Notes: generated by a model not told the origin, from the letters alone. Shown: positions 12,323-24,179, counted from the first letter of the stretch. The stretch is DNA of 64,000 nucleotides from Ciona savignyi (GCA_000149265.1 CH003297.1:442496-506495); one strand, 5' to 3'. Made by a program: numbers and translations.

Positions 12323-13397
12323 GAAAACGTAAAAACTGCACTATAACAAATTTTTATTAACGCCGCAAATTTATGTTTAGCCTTTGTATTTTATTTTGCC
12401 GGTAAGTACTAGAGATAATGTAGTGTGTTGTTTATCCGATAACTTAGCCTCTTCAGGCAACGACCGATTAGTGTTTTGTCCACAACTTTATTGTTATTAC
12501 TTAGTGCATTTATGCTTTACCTTTTAACTGAAAAAAACGCAAGAGGTGTATGACTGAAGCCTCTTTTTAGATGTAGCACAGACCAATAACTGGGTGCTTT
12601 CGTTATCCACAAGTGCCTCGCCCAGGGACACAACCGGCCATTTCCTAGTTGGATTTTTAATCACCTTTCAAGTCTTGTCGCTAGCTACAACATCGTTAGG
12701 TATAATATAGTCACCTAAATAAGATTTGTCATGTACGGTCGTGTGGTTGAATGGTTAACGCGACCGATACAGTTACCGACTTGCATGCAAAAAACTGTCT
12801 TAGCAACCCAATATGGGTTTGAAACTAAGTCCAGTAAAAAATAAGAATGATTCTAATTCATCAGGTCAGGAGTCGAAATAAGAGAAATGACGACATCAAT
12901 GGAAAGTTTGTCAAGAATCGAACAATTTGATGATCTCTCGTCTCAATACTTTTCGAGTTGAAATCGTCTTTTTCCCAACTTTTAATATTAGTCCCGTTTG
13001 ATTGTAATATTTAACTTGCATCGTTTAAAGTACATAAGCCATATATTGCAGCGGTGTACGTCTTTTAATTGCATAGTAAATATCACGAACGATGTTAAAA
13101 CAAGCCCGTATATGTGTTCTCTTTATTTAAACAAAAGAGAATTTAGAGTTGCCAATGTTTCCATATACTGTAGTCATACATATATATTTAAAAGCAGTGG
13201 GATGCGAGAGATTGTCAACTTGTACTTGGTTTAGTTTGGATCCCATGATGGGCTCATAAGTAAGTACGTCCAATATAAAAATGAGTAGGGTTGACCATTA
13301 GACCACACCATTTTTATTTATACTGAGAATTGGCTTTTTCTAGGACGTCAGCCGAAAAGTTGTGACATCAAAGCTAGTCGCCTGATTCGCGCAAGGC
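12323..13397. other. Intergenic DNA
   Basis: Holds a SINE-B copy at 12733-12840. No exon recognised elsewhere in the stretch. Confidence 0.4.
12733..12840 (+). repeat. SINE-B copy
   Basis: tacggtcgtgtggttgaatg head with an A box, then gggtttgaaactaagtccag as a worn B box and an A-rich tail. Confidence 0.65.
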
Positions 13398-13419
13398 ATT
13401 AGTTGAGGTAAGCACTTAA

Positions 13420-15768
13420 AGGGGAACTGAAGTCGATTTTAAGAATATCTTAATAAATGGAAAAAAATACGCTGATTTCAAAAATCAAATCAGTTTCTTC
13501 CAATATTTTTTAGTTAAAGAGTTATGAGCAAATATGTATTTTATTTTATGTTAGGGGATTTCCCGTATTACGTCACTGACGTTGTTAAGATTTCGTGCCT
13601 ATATGCATTGTATACAATCATGTGTCAGTTAAGAGGTGAATTAGTAACAGAAGCGCCTGCAGGAGCGTTGTATTTTCGTTTTTATTATGGAGACTTAGCA
13701 TAACACTTGTCATATAGCCTTACTAAACCAATGTACATGGTGACAGCTTACTTTAAGCGAGGTCATTAAGGCCTGCACGGTCCTGGACCTAAGCTGAATG
13801 CTGAGGTATACAGGGTCTCGTATTTAAATGACTTTAGAATAATAAGTCTTAGCAATTTATATCATAAATAATAAAAATGAAAACAGAACAAGAAAACTAT
13901 AACAGAATGCATTAAACTGTAAGTGCCAGCAATTTATAGAAATAAACCAGCCATTAGGCAAAGGCTAGACTATGCGGTGGGAAAAGCCTATTTCTTTCAT
14001 GGTTTACCTTGGCTGTTTGTATAATGTTTTGCTGTTGTGTATGTGGTGCATTTAATGTCTGCTGTTATTGAAACTGAGCATTAGCCTACTGGTTGAGAAT
14101 ACCACTTATTGCAAAAACCAGTTAATCCACAGTTGAGTAGCTGATGTGTAGTCTGACAATAAGTACACAGCAAGCACTCAGATAAGTAAGTGAAGAATAT
14201 ATGTAATAGATCTTTACTTAACTACCCAAATAAGTTAATAAGAATATACCACATTTCTAATTTAGTTCTTTTTATTAGATATTGTAAAATGCCTAAAGTT
14301 AAGCCACTGAGAAGGAAGAAAGAGTGATTGAAGCATATTGTTTTGCTCCAGGATGTACAAATTCCTATTACAGCACACAAAATTCCAATCCACCTGTGCA
14401 CTTCCATCGATTTCCTCACAACGACAAAAAACGGTTGAAGCAATGGATACAACAATGCAAGCATTCTAAACTACCTGGAAAAAGAACTGCAGTGTGTAGT
14501 GCACATATTTGTGACAAGGATTATCATAGTAAAATTGTATTTGACTCCAATGGAGTGGCCAAGATGATGAAAACAAACCACTTGGTGAAAAATACAGTTC
14601 TAACAATTTTTAATTTTTCTGATTATGATTTTAAACATAGTGATAAACCCAGTACATCAAGTGCAACTTCAAGAACTTCTTTATCCAAACAGATAATTGA
14701 AAAAAATAAGGGCTTTTAGTAATGCAAGTCCAGTCTGGCGTTATTTTGTGCACAAATGCATGTACATTCATGCAGCATAAACATTCTTGCAGTGTGTCCA
14801 TAAGAATACAGTTTTTGCAACGGCACCAAGTCATGTCAATAGGTAATGTTTCTAAATAAACATTTTCTTCTATGGGGCTTGCATTTTCAAAGATACTTTT
14901 AGACGTTTTCCTTGGTTCAAACGCACATGACTAAATTTGTGTTGTTTTATTGTGTACAATAAAACTTCTTTCATCCATGTCAGAATGCTGAAAACTGTCA
15001 TCCATTTTAGTGTTACAACATTAACTTAAATTTACTCTAGAAATGAAGAAAACAAAAGAAATTTGTTAAAACTTCTATGCATATGTATACCAAATCTCTC
15101 ACACTCTCAGTTTGTAGCCTAGGGATTGATAATAACATTGCTAGTCTACGTTGCAGATTATGGCTATATATTGAAAAGCAACAATCATGAAAGAAATAGG
15201 CTGTTCCCACCGCATAGTCTGATCTTTGATTGATGGCTGGTTTATTTCTATAAATTGCTGGCAGTTACAGTTTACTGCCTCCTGTTCTAGTTTTCTTGTT
15301 CTGTCTTCACTTCTATGATTTATGATATAAATTGGTAAGACTTATTATTCTAAAGTCATTTTAAATACGAGACCTGTATACCTCAGCATTCAGCTTAGGT
15401 CCAGGACCGTGTAGGCCTGAATGAGCGCGCTTAAGTTAAGCTGTCACGCGGGTACATTGGTTCAGTTAGGCTATATGACAAGTGTTATGCTAAGTCTCCA
15501 TAAAAAAACGAAAATACAACGCTCCTGCAGGCGCTTATGTTACTAATTCACCTCTAAACTGACACATGATTGTATACAATGCATATAGGCACGAAATCTC
15601 AACAACGTCAGTGACGTAATACGGGAAATACCCTAACATAAAATAAAATGCATATTTGCTCATAACTCTCTAACAAAAAAATATTGGGAAGAAACTGATT
15701 TGATTTTTGAAATCAGCGTACTTTTTTCCATTTATTAAGATATTCTTAAAATTGACTTCAGTTCCCCT
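13420..15768 (+). mobile_element. THAP-encoding DNA transposon with about 590-bp inverted ends (Kolobok-like)
   Basis: Ends are aggggaactgaagtc and its reverse complement gacttcagttcccct. Inverted similarity continues inward to about 14015 and 15172. TTAA is present on both sides (13416-13419, 15769-15772). TTAA target duplications plus a THAP-domain protein are features of the Kolobok superfamily. P elements also carry THAP but make 8-bp duplications, so they fit less well. The core between the inverted ends is about 1.15 kb and holds the THAP reading frame but no catalytic transposase domain, so the copy is probably non-autonomous. It inserted into a TTAA within the left end of the older foldback element. 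Confidence 0.75.
14324..14719 (+). CDS. THAP-domain protein fragment of the transposon
   Basis: The frame reads EAYCFAPGCTNSYYS near its start, then VHFHRFP, LKQWIQQC and AVCSAHI. This is the C2-CH zinc pattern of a THAP DNA-binding domain, with the conserved Pro/Phe and Trp positions. Polar Ser/Thr-rich sequence follows to the stop. There is no in-frame ATG at the start. A short ATG-led stretch just upstream (14289) is in another frame, so either an intron or damage separates them. The likely role was binding the transposon ends. At about 130 residues it lacks any nuclease domain. Confidence 0.7.
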   Translation: MIEAYCFAPGCTNSYYSTQNSNPPVHFHRFPHNDKKRLKQWIQQCKHSKLPGKRTAVCSAHICDKDYHSKIVFDSNGVAKMMKTNHLVKNTVLTIFNFSDYDFKHSDKPSTSSATSRTSLSKQIIEKNKGF

Positions 15769-16224
15769 TTAATGTACATCAAACTGAGGCTACAGCTGAT
15801 CGACATTTGTGACGTCATACAGTAGCTTATGGGAACTCCTGATGTATTATGGGTAATTTTTTTCCTAGGAGAGAGTTGTTCATGCGAAACGACAAGTAAC
15901 TTGTGGAAACACATGGTGTATTGTGGATTATATCTACCGGTATATATCTAGCGCGCCTTCTGTATGAAGATGTTAAAACATTTCGAAATGTGATGGGTGC
16001 TAAACCAAATGCTGGGTATTCAGTGGTGTGCTTAGTCTATGCACTGCACACACTATTTATTCTATGAAACTGCACACACTATTTGCGTGAAAACTAACTC
16101 TAAGCCTGAACCCCAACCCTAACGCTAATCTCTACCTGAACACCAATCCTAACCCAATCAGTCAACCATGGGGTTATTGTGCATTGGTATTGATATAATA
16201 CCGGTATTAAATTTGCGGTAGCCT

Positions 16225-16425
16225 ACCTCTAAATACTACAGGATCGCTTGGATTGCATGGATCGCTTACTATACTGCGTAATTACAAAAGCCATGATATT
16301 AATGTTAGGGTTGGGGTTAAAGTTAGTTCTGGGGTTGAGATTAGTGTTAGGGACAGGGTGAGAATTACTTTCCATAGCAATCTAAGTGAATCAAGCGCTC
16401 CAAGCGATCCCGTAGTATTTAGAGG
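16225..16425. repeat. Small foldback inside the older MITE
   Basis: cctctaaatactacaggatc on the left is matched in inverted orientation by gatcccgtagtatttagagg on the right. The middle holds the phrase ttagttctggggttgagatt, also seen at 45485. Confidence 0.6.
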
Positions 16426-17322
16426 CACCCTTTAATTTGTGAATTTTCTGGATATTGATCAAGGAGATGCGGTTTTAAAATCATCTTTGCCGATATACAG
16501 TTTGAAAAGAAGAGAATCGGCCTAAAAAAAAGAAAAAAAGATTTAAAAAAATTACCCATAATACATCAGGAGTTCCCATAAGCTACTGTATGACGTCACA
16601 AATGTCGATCAGCTGTAGCCTCAGTTTGATGTACATTAAGTGCTTACCATTAGTTGACGTCTCCGAAACCAAACAAATTATTGTGTGAATTGTGGAATTA
16701 AATATGTAAAAATATTCTAGTTTTTAACAACGTACTGCAGAACTCCGGGTAACTTGAAAGTGGCACAAGGTAATTTGGCAATGGCGGTAAAATACAGCAT
16801 CTTAGCTTATAACCGACCCTTAAACTGTTTAAATGTCGGCTACATAAATATTATTACATCCTTCGAGAACCCAACATTAGGCACAATGTAATCTGACTAT
16901 TGTTCTTTAAGGTTATTATACGTGTAGGCCCTTATACGTTTTTTTATACTTACAAATAATAATGATTATCTTATCCTGCTTGATCTATGCTTTAGCCAAA
17001 TTTGCACTGATCTAACTTATAGTGAATAACTGAATTAACTAATGACAAAATTCAAAAGCATAAAAACTTATTTAAGTGGAATTGCAAAGAAAAGTTTAGA
17101 CATCCGTCTAAACACCAACAGGTTTTTTTATTTTTAAAACTACCTAAGATCAAACAAAGGCAAAAATAGACATAACAACTTGCATAATTTATTTATTTCG
17201 TGTCATTGTGACGTTTCAATGTGTTTTTCCCTGCAAAAAAAACAAACAAATTGTGACGTAAGAAAGCATAGTATTTAAGAATTTAGTTAACATTTAAACA
17301 TGGATTAATACTTCACCTTTAG

Positions 17323-20300
17323 TTATTCTTCTGATTGAGGCATCATCTCAACCATGTCCTGGCACATACTGTCCAACTCTGCTACGTCCACTAGCGGAAA
17401 AAATTTATTAAATTAACTGCGATATTTTATCTTGTGGTTTACTGGATAGCGCGTTTTATTTATTTAAACCATCTGTGATCGAATGGTAAGCAAAACCGGC
17501 TCCTGTAACGTTTACTATATAAAAAGACAAACCCACAATAATAAAATAATCTAATTTGGTTATCGGTTATGTGGAATAGTTAACCTGTACGATGCACGTA
17601 TCGTTAACTTTAAAACTAGTCTTGGTAACTCACCCGACGAAACTCGCAATAAAATAGGACGGGCACATATCACCATTAACCTATTTTTCTAATCTAATCA
17701 GAGACTTGATTATTCCAATCACATGTCAGTTATATCATTAACAGAAAGGTCGTGAGATTAAAACTTGACAAAGGCGGACATTATTTAAACCCAGTAGATT
17801 ATTTGGGTTAACTAAAACTATAACAACGTCTTAAATATATTTGAGTATTTGCATTATTTACGGCGGACGGGAGGTAGTCCAAGGATTGCCGCTGTGGTAA
17901 CCCCTTGCTTCAGGAGGCGTTCAACTAATTATTTTCCCTATCTCTCCAATGCAAACTGACCTCACAAAAACGACTGTCACTCAAAATCCTGACATAGGAA
18001 GTCTTAGATTTTTTCACAATTTAAAATTGAAGCTTGGATCTGCAACCTAAACTCAAAACCCTACAAAATTTTGTTTAAAAATTTTGAGCCCATACCCCCT
18101 CGTACATCGGCAACTTTTTTTCCAACAAACAGCTAGCAGATGCACAATCAACACCTTTATTATACAAAGCACTGCTCCACGATTACAAAACTTTACAGCT
18201 AAACGAGAACACCGGCGCGCAGCCTAGCACATGCTGCTTTCAACCAAACAAACATTGGGGAATCACCACCATTGTTACTCAGCAAAACACTCGTTTAAAA
18301 ACAATGACTCATGGAGGGTACCACTCGTCACATCCTGCCGTTCATAGAGGTCTTAATTGGTTATACGCCATCTTGGAAACGGTGACCGCTCCAGTTTGGT
18401 TTAAACTGTTCGAACTTACTAGTAGAGGTCATTCTGTGAGACTCCTGTCCAAATTTTAACCGTTTCTGTTGACTGCTTCGGCTATTACAGGCCTTCGACT
18501 GAAGGGTGGTCATTCTGTAGATTTCATTTGGCGACAGTGTCACTGGTGATGACTGAAACTCTTCGTACACATTAAAATTCACTGCTTGATGTTTCACAAG
18601 TTTCAGCACATTTTTTCACTGTAATTTGAAAGGTTTAAAGTCCATAACCAGGGTACAAATTGTTGTTTTTGAGTAAAAAAACACACCCAATGTCACCTTT
18701 GAGCCTCGTGTGACCACATTTTGTCCGCCTCCAGTTGTTTCACCAATGTTTGACAATCAAGGATGGTTAGGATTGGTAAGTTTTTATATCTTCTGTATGC
18801 ATAGGTGTCCAACAACACATCTAGGCCTTCACACCTGCCCAAAAATTAAAAAATATGAAAAAAAGGTACACATGTGGATACCAAGAGGAGTGCATTTTCC
18901 AGTCCGATATCACAAATCGGATTAACAGCCTGTATCGAAAGATTGTCTGGTATTTATAAAAGCCATTCGAAGTTAAGTTCTTGAAAAAATATCCGAACGA
19001 CCCTCTACCGGAGTGAAAATGACCAAAAATGAGGAAAAATGACTAATTAATTACTTTGCTAATTAGCATAAGTAATTAAGTGTAAGATTTTAGACAAACA
19101 GTTGACTAGTAACATTTATCCACACTCAAATTTCTATAAATTTCGGAGATTTTGGCCCAAAATTCAAAATAGCCCGTTTTTCATTTAGGAGGCGTTCAAC
19201 TAATTATTTTCCCTATCTCTCCAATGCAAACTGACCTCACAAAAACGACTGTCACTCAAAATCCTGACATAGGAAGTCTTAGATTTTTTCACAATTCAAA
19301 ATTGAAGCTTGGATCTGCAACCTAAACTCAAAACCCTACAAAATTTTGAGCCCATACCCCTTCGTACATCGGCAACTTTTTTCCAACAAAACAGCTAGCA
19401 GATGCACATTCAACACCTTTATTTTACAAAGCACTGCTCCACGATTACAAAACTTTACAGCTAAACGAGAACACCGGCGCGCAGCCTAGCACATGCTGCT
19501 TTCAACAAAACAAACATTGGGGAATCACCACCATTGTTACTCAGCAAAACACTTGTTTAAAAACAATGACTCATGGAGGGTACCACTCGTCACATCCTGC
19601 CGTTCATAGAGGTCTTAATTGGTTATACGCCATCCTTGGAAACGGTGACCGTTCCAGTTTGGTTTAAACTGTTCGAACTTACTAGTAGAGGTCATTCTGT
19701 GAGACTCCTGTCCAAATTTTAACCGTTTCTGTTGACTGCTTCGGCTATTACAGGCCTTCGACTGAAGGGTGGTCATTCTGTAGATTTCATTTGGCGACAG
19801 TGTCACTGGTGATGACTGAAACTCTTCGTACACATTAAAATTCACTGCTTGATGTTTCACAAGTTTCAGCACATTTTTTCACTGTAATTTGAAAGGTTTA
19901 AAGTCCATAACCAGGGTACAAATTGTTGTTTTTAAGTAAAAAAACACACCCAATGTCACCTTTGAGCCTCGTGTGACCACATTTTGTCCGCCTCCAGTTC
20001 TTTCACCAATGTTTGACAATCAAGGATGGTTAGGATTGGTAAGTTTTTATATCTTCTGTATGCATAGGTGTCCAACAACACATCTAGGCCTTCACACCTG
20101 CCCAAAAATTGAAAAATATGAAAAAAAGGTACACATGTGGATACCAAGAGGAGTGCATTTTCCAGTCCGATATCACAAATCGGATTAACAGCCTGTATCG
20201 AAAGATTGTCTGGTATTTATAAAAGCCATTCGAAGTTAAGTTCTTGAAAAAATATCCGAACGACCCTCTACCGGAGTGAAAATGACCAAAAATGAGGAAA

Positions 20301-21386
20301 AATGACTAATTAATTACTTTGCTAATTAGCATAAGTAATTAAGTGTAAGATTTTAGACAAACAGTTGACTAGTAACATTTATCCACACTCAAATTTCTAT
20401 AAATTTGGAGATTTTGGCAAAAAATTCAAAATGGCCAGTTTTTCATTTAGGAGGCGTTCAACTAATTATTTTCCCTATCTCTCCAATGCAAACTGACCTC
20501 ACAAAAACGACTGTCACTCAAAATCCTGACATAGAAAGTCTTAGATTTTTTCACAATTTAAAATTGAAGCTTGGATCTGCAACCTAAACTCAAAACCCTA
20601 CAAAATTTTGTTTAAAAATTTTGAGCCCATACCCCCTCGTACATCGGCAACTTTTTTTCCAACAAACAGCTAGCAGATGCACAATCAACACCTTTATTAT
20701 ACAAAGCACTGCTCCACGATTACAAAACTTTACAGCTAAACGAGAACACCGGCGCGCAGCCTAGCACATGCTGCTTTCAACCAAACAAACATTGGGGAAT
20801 CACCACCATTGTTACTCAGCAAAACACTCGTTTAAAAACAATGACTCATGGAGGGTACCACTCGTCACATCCTGCCGTTCATAGAGGTCTTAATTGGTTA
20901 TACGCCATCTTCACAGGGATAAACACAAGATAAAACAAATAATTGTTGTAGTTGCTTGCTGGTTAGCTCCGAGCGGAAAATAATTAAATGGACTTCAGTG
21001 TCGTCAATTATTTTGATACATCCACGATACAACATAAAAACGCATTCCGAAAAAACAAAAAGCAAAACTTACTTGATTCCTTTTTTTCCTTTTGGTTCCA
21101 CCTAAAAAAATGAGTTTTAAGAACAGAACTCGGAAGACAATTTTGGCTGGTAATAATTAGTATAACTGTTTCTTCTTTCGTTGTTTTTCAGCTTAAATTC
21201 GTTACATAAAGGGTCATTAGACCACTTTCCTTTAATATACCATTTAAGTGCCATGTAAAGTCACACACCGAATTGCATGCAGACAGACAGTTGGACTTAC
21301 GTTCGTCGTCGCCAGAAAGAGCAGATGGCATCGCTGCTTGAGACGGTTATCGCAAGGATAAGAAAGAGAAGAAATATCTTGTTCAT
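17323..21386 (-). CDS. Small secreted peptide precursor, 60 residues (3 exons)
   Basis: Exons on the minus strand are 21301-21386, 21073-21101 and 17323-17390, total 183 nt, all with GT-AG borders and matching phases. The product starts MNKIFLLFLILAITVSSS, a clear signal peptide. The mature part of about 40 residues begins near AICSFWRRRTWNQKEKKES and ends VEMMPQSEE. It has two cysteines, about 25 residues apart, which could form one disulfide. A basic half is followed by an acidic half. The ATG directly follows an acceptor (ttgtccacag), so a 5' UTR intron or leader trans-splicing is likely. Intron 2 is 3.7 kb and filled by the tandem inverted-end elements. I do not recognise the family. A hormone, toxin-like or antimicrobial peptide are open guesses. 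Confidence 0.6.
17916..18369. mobile_element. Inverted-end MITE (family E), copy 1
   Basis: Ends GGCGTTCAACTAATTA and TAATTGGTTATACGCC are imperfect inverted repeats. There is no reading frame of note. A separate copy at 58189-58533 has the same borders, which supports a mobile unit rather than a local duplication. Confidence 0.65.
18370..19190 (-). other. Spacer with coding-like minus-strand segments
   Basis: On the minus strand a segment bounded by tttgggcag and a GT donor encodes LDVLLDTYAYRRYKNLPILT followed by a helix-like stretch ending WSHEAQR. A second open stretch to the element border contains VYEEFQSSPVTLSPNEIYRM. They do not join cleanly in phase. They may be captured host exons or the remains of a transposon protein. 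I do not recognise the family. Confidence 0.35.
19191..19631. mobile_element. Inverted-end MITE (family E), copy 2
   Basis: Same ends as copy 1 and close to it in sequence, with a small internal deletion near cctacaaaattttgagccca. Confidence 0.65.
19632..20452 (-). other. Second copy of the coding-like spacer
   Basis: Almost identical to 18370-19190. Both open minus-strand segments are retained, with a few substitutions. Confidence 0.35.
20453..20906. mobile_element. Inverted-end MITE (family E), copy 3
   Basis: Full element between the same inverted ends. Beyond it the flanking sequence differs from the other copies and the array stops. Confidence 0.65.
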
Positions 21387-22009
21387 CTGTGGACAAATCA
21401 CTTGTTAGCCGGACTTTATAGCAAATACAAAGCACACATTGTAATAATTTCTACATAAAATAGCTTGATTAAAATTAGTTTTTTTTGTATTTTTAAACTC
21501 CATTGGAAAATAACAATTTTATTTTGAATTAAAAAAAAACAGGCAAAATAAGGTAAAACGACGATCATCAAACTAGGTCAATTTTCATTCATTGTGCAGC
21601 TTCCAAGCCTAATGATAATACATTTACACCACACAAGCCTTATACGCATAACGTCACCGATACCAGTATTTCGACAGTCATCTGTAAGAACCATTGGCAT
21701 TTGACAAAACAGGCCCTCGTGAAAATAAAATTACACACACCACAATAACCTATACATTATCCACCTCCATTAAAACACAACGGTTTTCACTTACTTTTAA
21801 TACTTCTTGGAATAAAGTAATGTGTTCCAAACCTACCAGGATTTAACTCTACAGGGCTTCCTTTCGTGACTTCCCTTTATCGATGTAGAGGAAATTGTGG
21901 CGTTAATATCTCCTGTTTGTATCGTTTAGTAGCACGGCCCTCTATAACAGAAGCCATAAGGCAAATTCTATAATGTATACACGCTATAGCCGATTATGTA
22001 AAAATGAAT

Positions 22010-22149
22010 CCAAGAATATTTTTGGACCATATTGGGCTCGTCACAAGGACCGTTTTTGTATATAGGAGTAAGTATATGTATCGAATTAACTCTTTGATAA
22101 ATCGGTATATGTATCGGTCGCCTTAACCATTCGGTCACACGACCGTACA
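22010..22149 (-). repeat. SINE-B copy
   Basis: On the minus strand, tacggtcgtgtgaccgaatg with gttaaggcgaccgatacata, then the region of gagcccaatatggtccaaaa where the B box has decayed. Confidence 0.55.
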
Positions 22150-22472
22150 AATTCAAAAAAAAATCTAAAAGTTTGTTGAGTTTGATGACCTTGGCGAACG
22201 TAGTATGAAACCATTGATGTTAGGTTGAATACAAGATGTATGTATGGTGGATGCATGCGTCGTATTCTACTCACTACAACATACCCGACAACACCACTAT
22301 GGGCGTTTGATTATCTTATTATTGTTCGTTTTTTTTAATAAAAAAAAAACTAATTTTACAGTATAAATCAGCACTTAATATAAATTATGCTGTACGTAGT
22401 GTGGTGTTGCTGTTTTGTTGTCGACAGGCTTATAAATTTTTTTAACACAAGTTTGATTGTACTTCGAGCTAG

Positions 22473-22754
22473 ATGTTGAAAAAATGTTACACAATTTGTT
22501 TGAAAATGTACAGTGCTTTTTTTCTGAATTTCCTACCTGTCATTTTTAATAACATTTGGAGTGTTAACTTTTTATTCACCTGTTATCAATGCAATAAAAC
22601 AAATTACCAACAACACTTGTCATGCGTAACATGCAAACCCCCTTTCAAATATGTTGATTGCCGATATAAACAGGCAACCGTTGCGCCTAGTTGTGTTTCG
22701 GCCGACGTATGTTTAAACTCTCATTTAAAATATGTATTGCATGGAAAATCGTGA
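22473..22754 (+). pseudogene. Possible cysteine-rich (Ly6-like) exon relic
   Basis: The frame contains LFTCYQCNKTNYQQHLSC followed by several more cysteines before a stop. The C-x2-C start resembles the first finger of Ly6/uPAR proteins, two of which lie 4-10 kb downstream. No convincing splice acceptor or donor frames it, so it may be chance or a dead duplicate. Confidence 0.25.
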
Positions 22755-23040
22755 TGTGTCTCGCTCCCACATTCGGGCTACCGGATCTTTTGCAGTATGC
22801 TAAACTACAATAAGCGTTTTGATACAGTTTTTCTTCAAACAAACTAATTTACTGGGTTTAGGCAAGCCTCGCAAGTGATTGAAGCCAACGGGCAGATTAG
22901 TACGTCTGGCTTTTTTCGCCTGATTCACTTTACCGTTTGTTTTCTTGTTCTGACGGTATTTGTGTTTTCCTTAATTCATAAGTACTACTCTTGACCCATT
23001 TGTGTAAATTCAAACACACTGTTAATTGCTTAATTAAGAG

Positions 23041-23320
23041 TGATGCGGCCCGAATAGGGTATGTATTTAATCCCCATATATAAAAAACGCAGGATCCTTA
23101 AGGCAATGAGATAACCTCGCGCCTACAATCGGGTTTCTGCATCTATTGTGTTATATGCGATTAGGACTTTTATACTGTTTTAGCAGAACCCATCAGTTCC
23201 CCAGGTTCAATATCCCCTACTTAGTGACTTATCCAAGTACACAACTGACTAGCTGACGGATGGTTTCGAGCCAACGACCATCAGACTGAAAATACAATAT
23301 AAATCGGATGGCGATCTAAC
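23041..23320 (-). repeat. SINE-A, strongly degenerate copy
   Basis: Only scattered landmarks persist: gataacctcgcgcctaca, agaacccatcagttcc, and acacaactgactagctgac. Confidence 0.4.
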
Positions 23321-23665
23321 CCATCCTAAAATTAAACATTCTCATAGCATTATTTATAAAGGTCATAAAAATCATGCAAGATTGAGACGCCATTTCATTA
23401 CTTTCTTTCAGAATAGATTTGTACTAGTGGACAAAGAAAACACCGGCGAACAAAAAAGTGTCAGGTCTTAAAAGTGTTGACTTTAACAATACTACAGATT
23501 CAACAAGTTTGGTCTTAAAACGGATCTTCGCGTTACATTCAGGCGACATGTTCGATGGTTTGTGTACATTGCACCGGATACCTGTTCCATTTTATTATTC
23601 CAACTAAACTAATATGATGACTGGCCACACGACAGCAAAACAACATCTCACCACGTCTAGACGCG

Positions 23666-23674
23666 TATAAAAGG
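23666..23674 (+). promoter_or_regulatory. Strong TATA-box match
   Basis: The sequence tataaaagg stands in a G-rich context (cgtataaaagggggtgtag). A start site near 23697 would be expected. The nearest coding exon on this strand begins at 24974, so this could be its promoter with an untranslated first exon. No exon could be proven between them. Confidence 0.35.
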
Positions 23675-24179
23675 GGGTGTAGAATCACAATGTTAGCTTC
23701 AACATCAGATTGTGGGTGTAAATAAAATTGTTGGTTAAGAAATGTAGGATAACTTGAGGATAACAAAATGTTGCCTAATGTATTGGTTAAGGCAACACTA
23801 CTGATGTTTATAGCACGTAAAAAATAGTTACAATGATATAAGAATATAAAAGGAGCATATTATATTTCGTTTCTCGCATGTGTATTTGCAATGCACTTAT
23901 AAAAATGCTTACATACAGTAGATAATTCAGTTGAAAATTAACGCAATCTATCTGTCGAAAAGTGCCCAATAGATTTACTGATGTTAGCGGACCACGGCTA
24001 CATGTTTAACATGGTTAAGTATTAGTATAGTACTGTGACAAACGTTATAATATATTTTTTAACCCAAGTTTTTTTTTTTATTGTCCAAGTTTTTAACCAG
24101 TGGTGTATTCGTTACTACTGCCTTTTTAACTTGCATGCTGTCTTAACCGTTTTCAAAGGCAGTGATTTTTTTAATTTTT

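Larger units (their letters stand above)
13407..16648. mobile_element. Foldback MITE with 9-bp target duplication, split by a nested transposon
   Basis: The right end reads gatgtacattaagtgcttac-c and its reverse complement is found on the left in two pieces: ggtaagcacttaa at 13407-13419 and tgtacatcaaactgaggc from 15773. Rejoined across the insertion, the two ends match for about 100 bp. The 9-bp direct repeat attagttga flanks the element at 13398-13406 and 16649-16657. Without the insertion it is about 890 bp. Nine-bp target duplications with long ends suggest a Mutator-like MITE, an inference. A smaller 200-bp foldback (16225-16425) lies within its core. Confidence 0.8.
17912..20911. repeat. 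Tandem array: three inverted-end elements alternating with two 820-bp spacers
   Basis: The unit begins with aggaggcgttcaactaatta at 17912, 19187 and 20449 (periods 1275 and 1262). The third unit contains only the element. The spacers (18370-19190, 19632-20452) are nearly identical to one another. Unequal exchange between flanking copies of the element would produce this layout. Confidence 0.85.

Noticed and set aside
13420-15768. P element as the source of the THAP frame
   Set aside because: P elements make 8-bp target duplications. This one has TTAA on both sides, as in Kolobok-type elements.
17912-20911. Interpretation of the 450-bp units as LTRs of a retroelement
   Set aside because: The unit ends are inverted repeats (GGCGT-AAC-AATTA) and not TG-CA. 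The solo copy keeps the inverted ends, and no reverse transcriptase is present.
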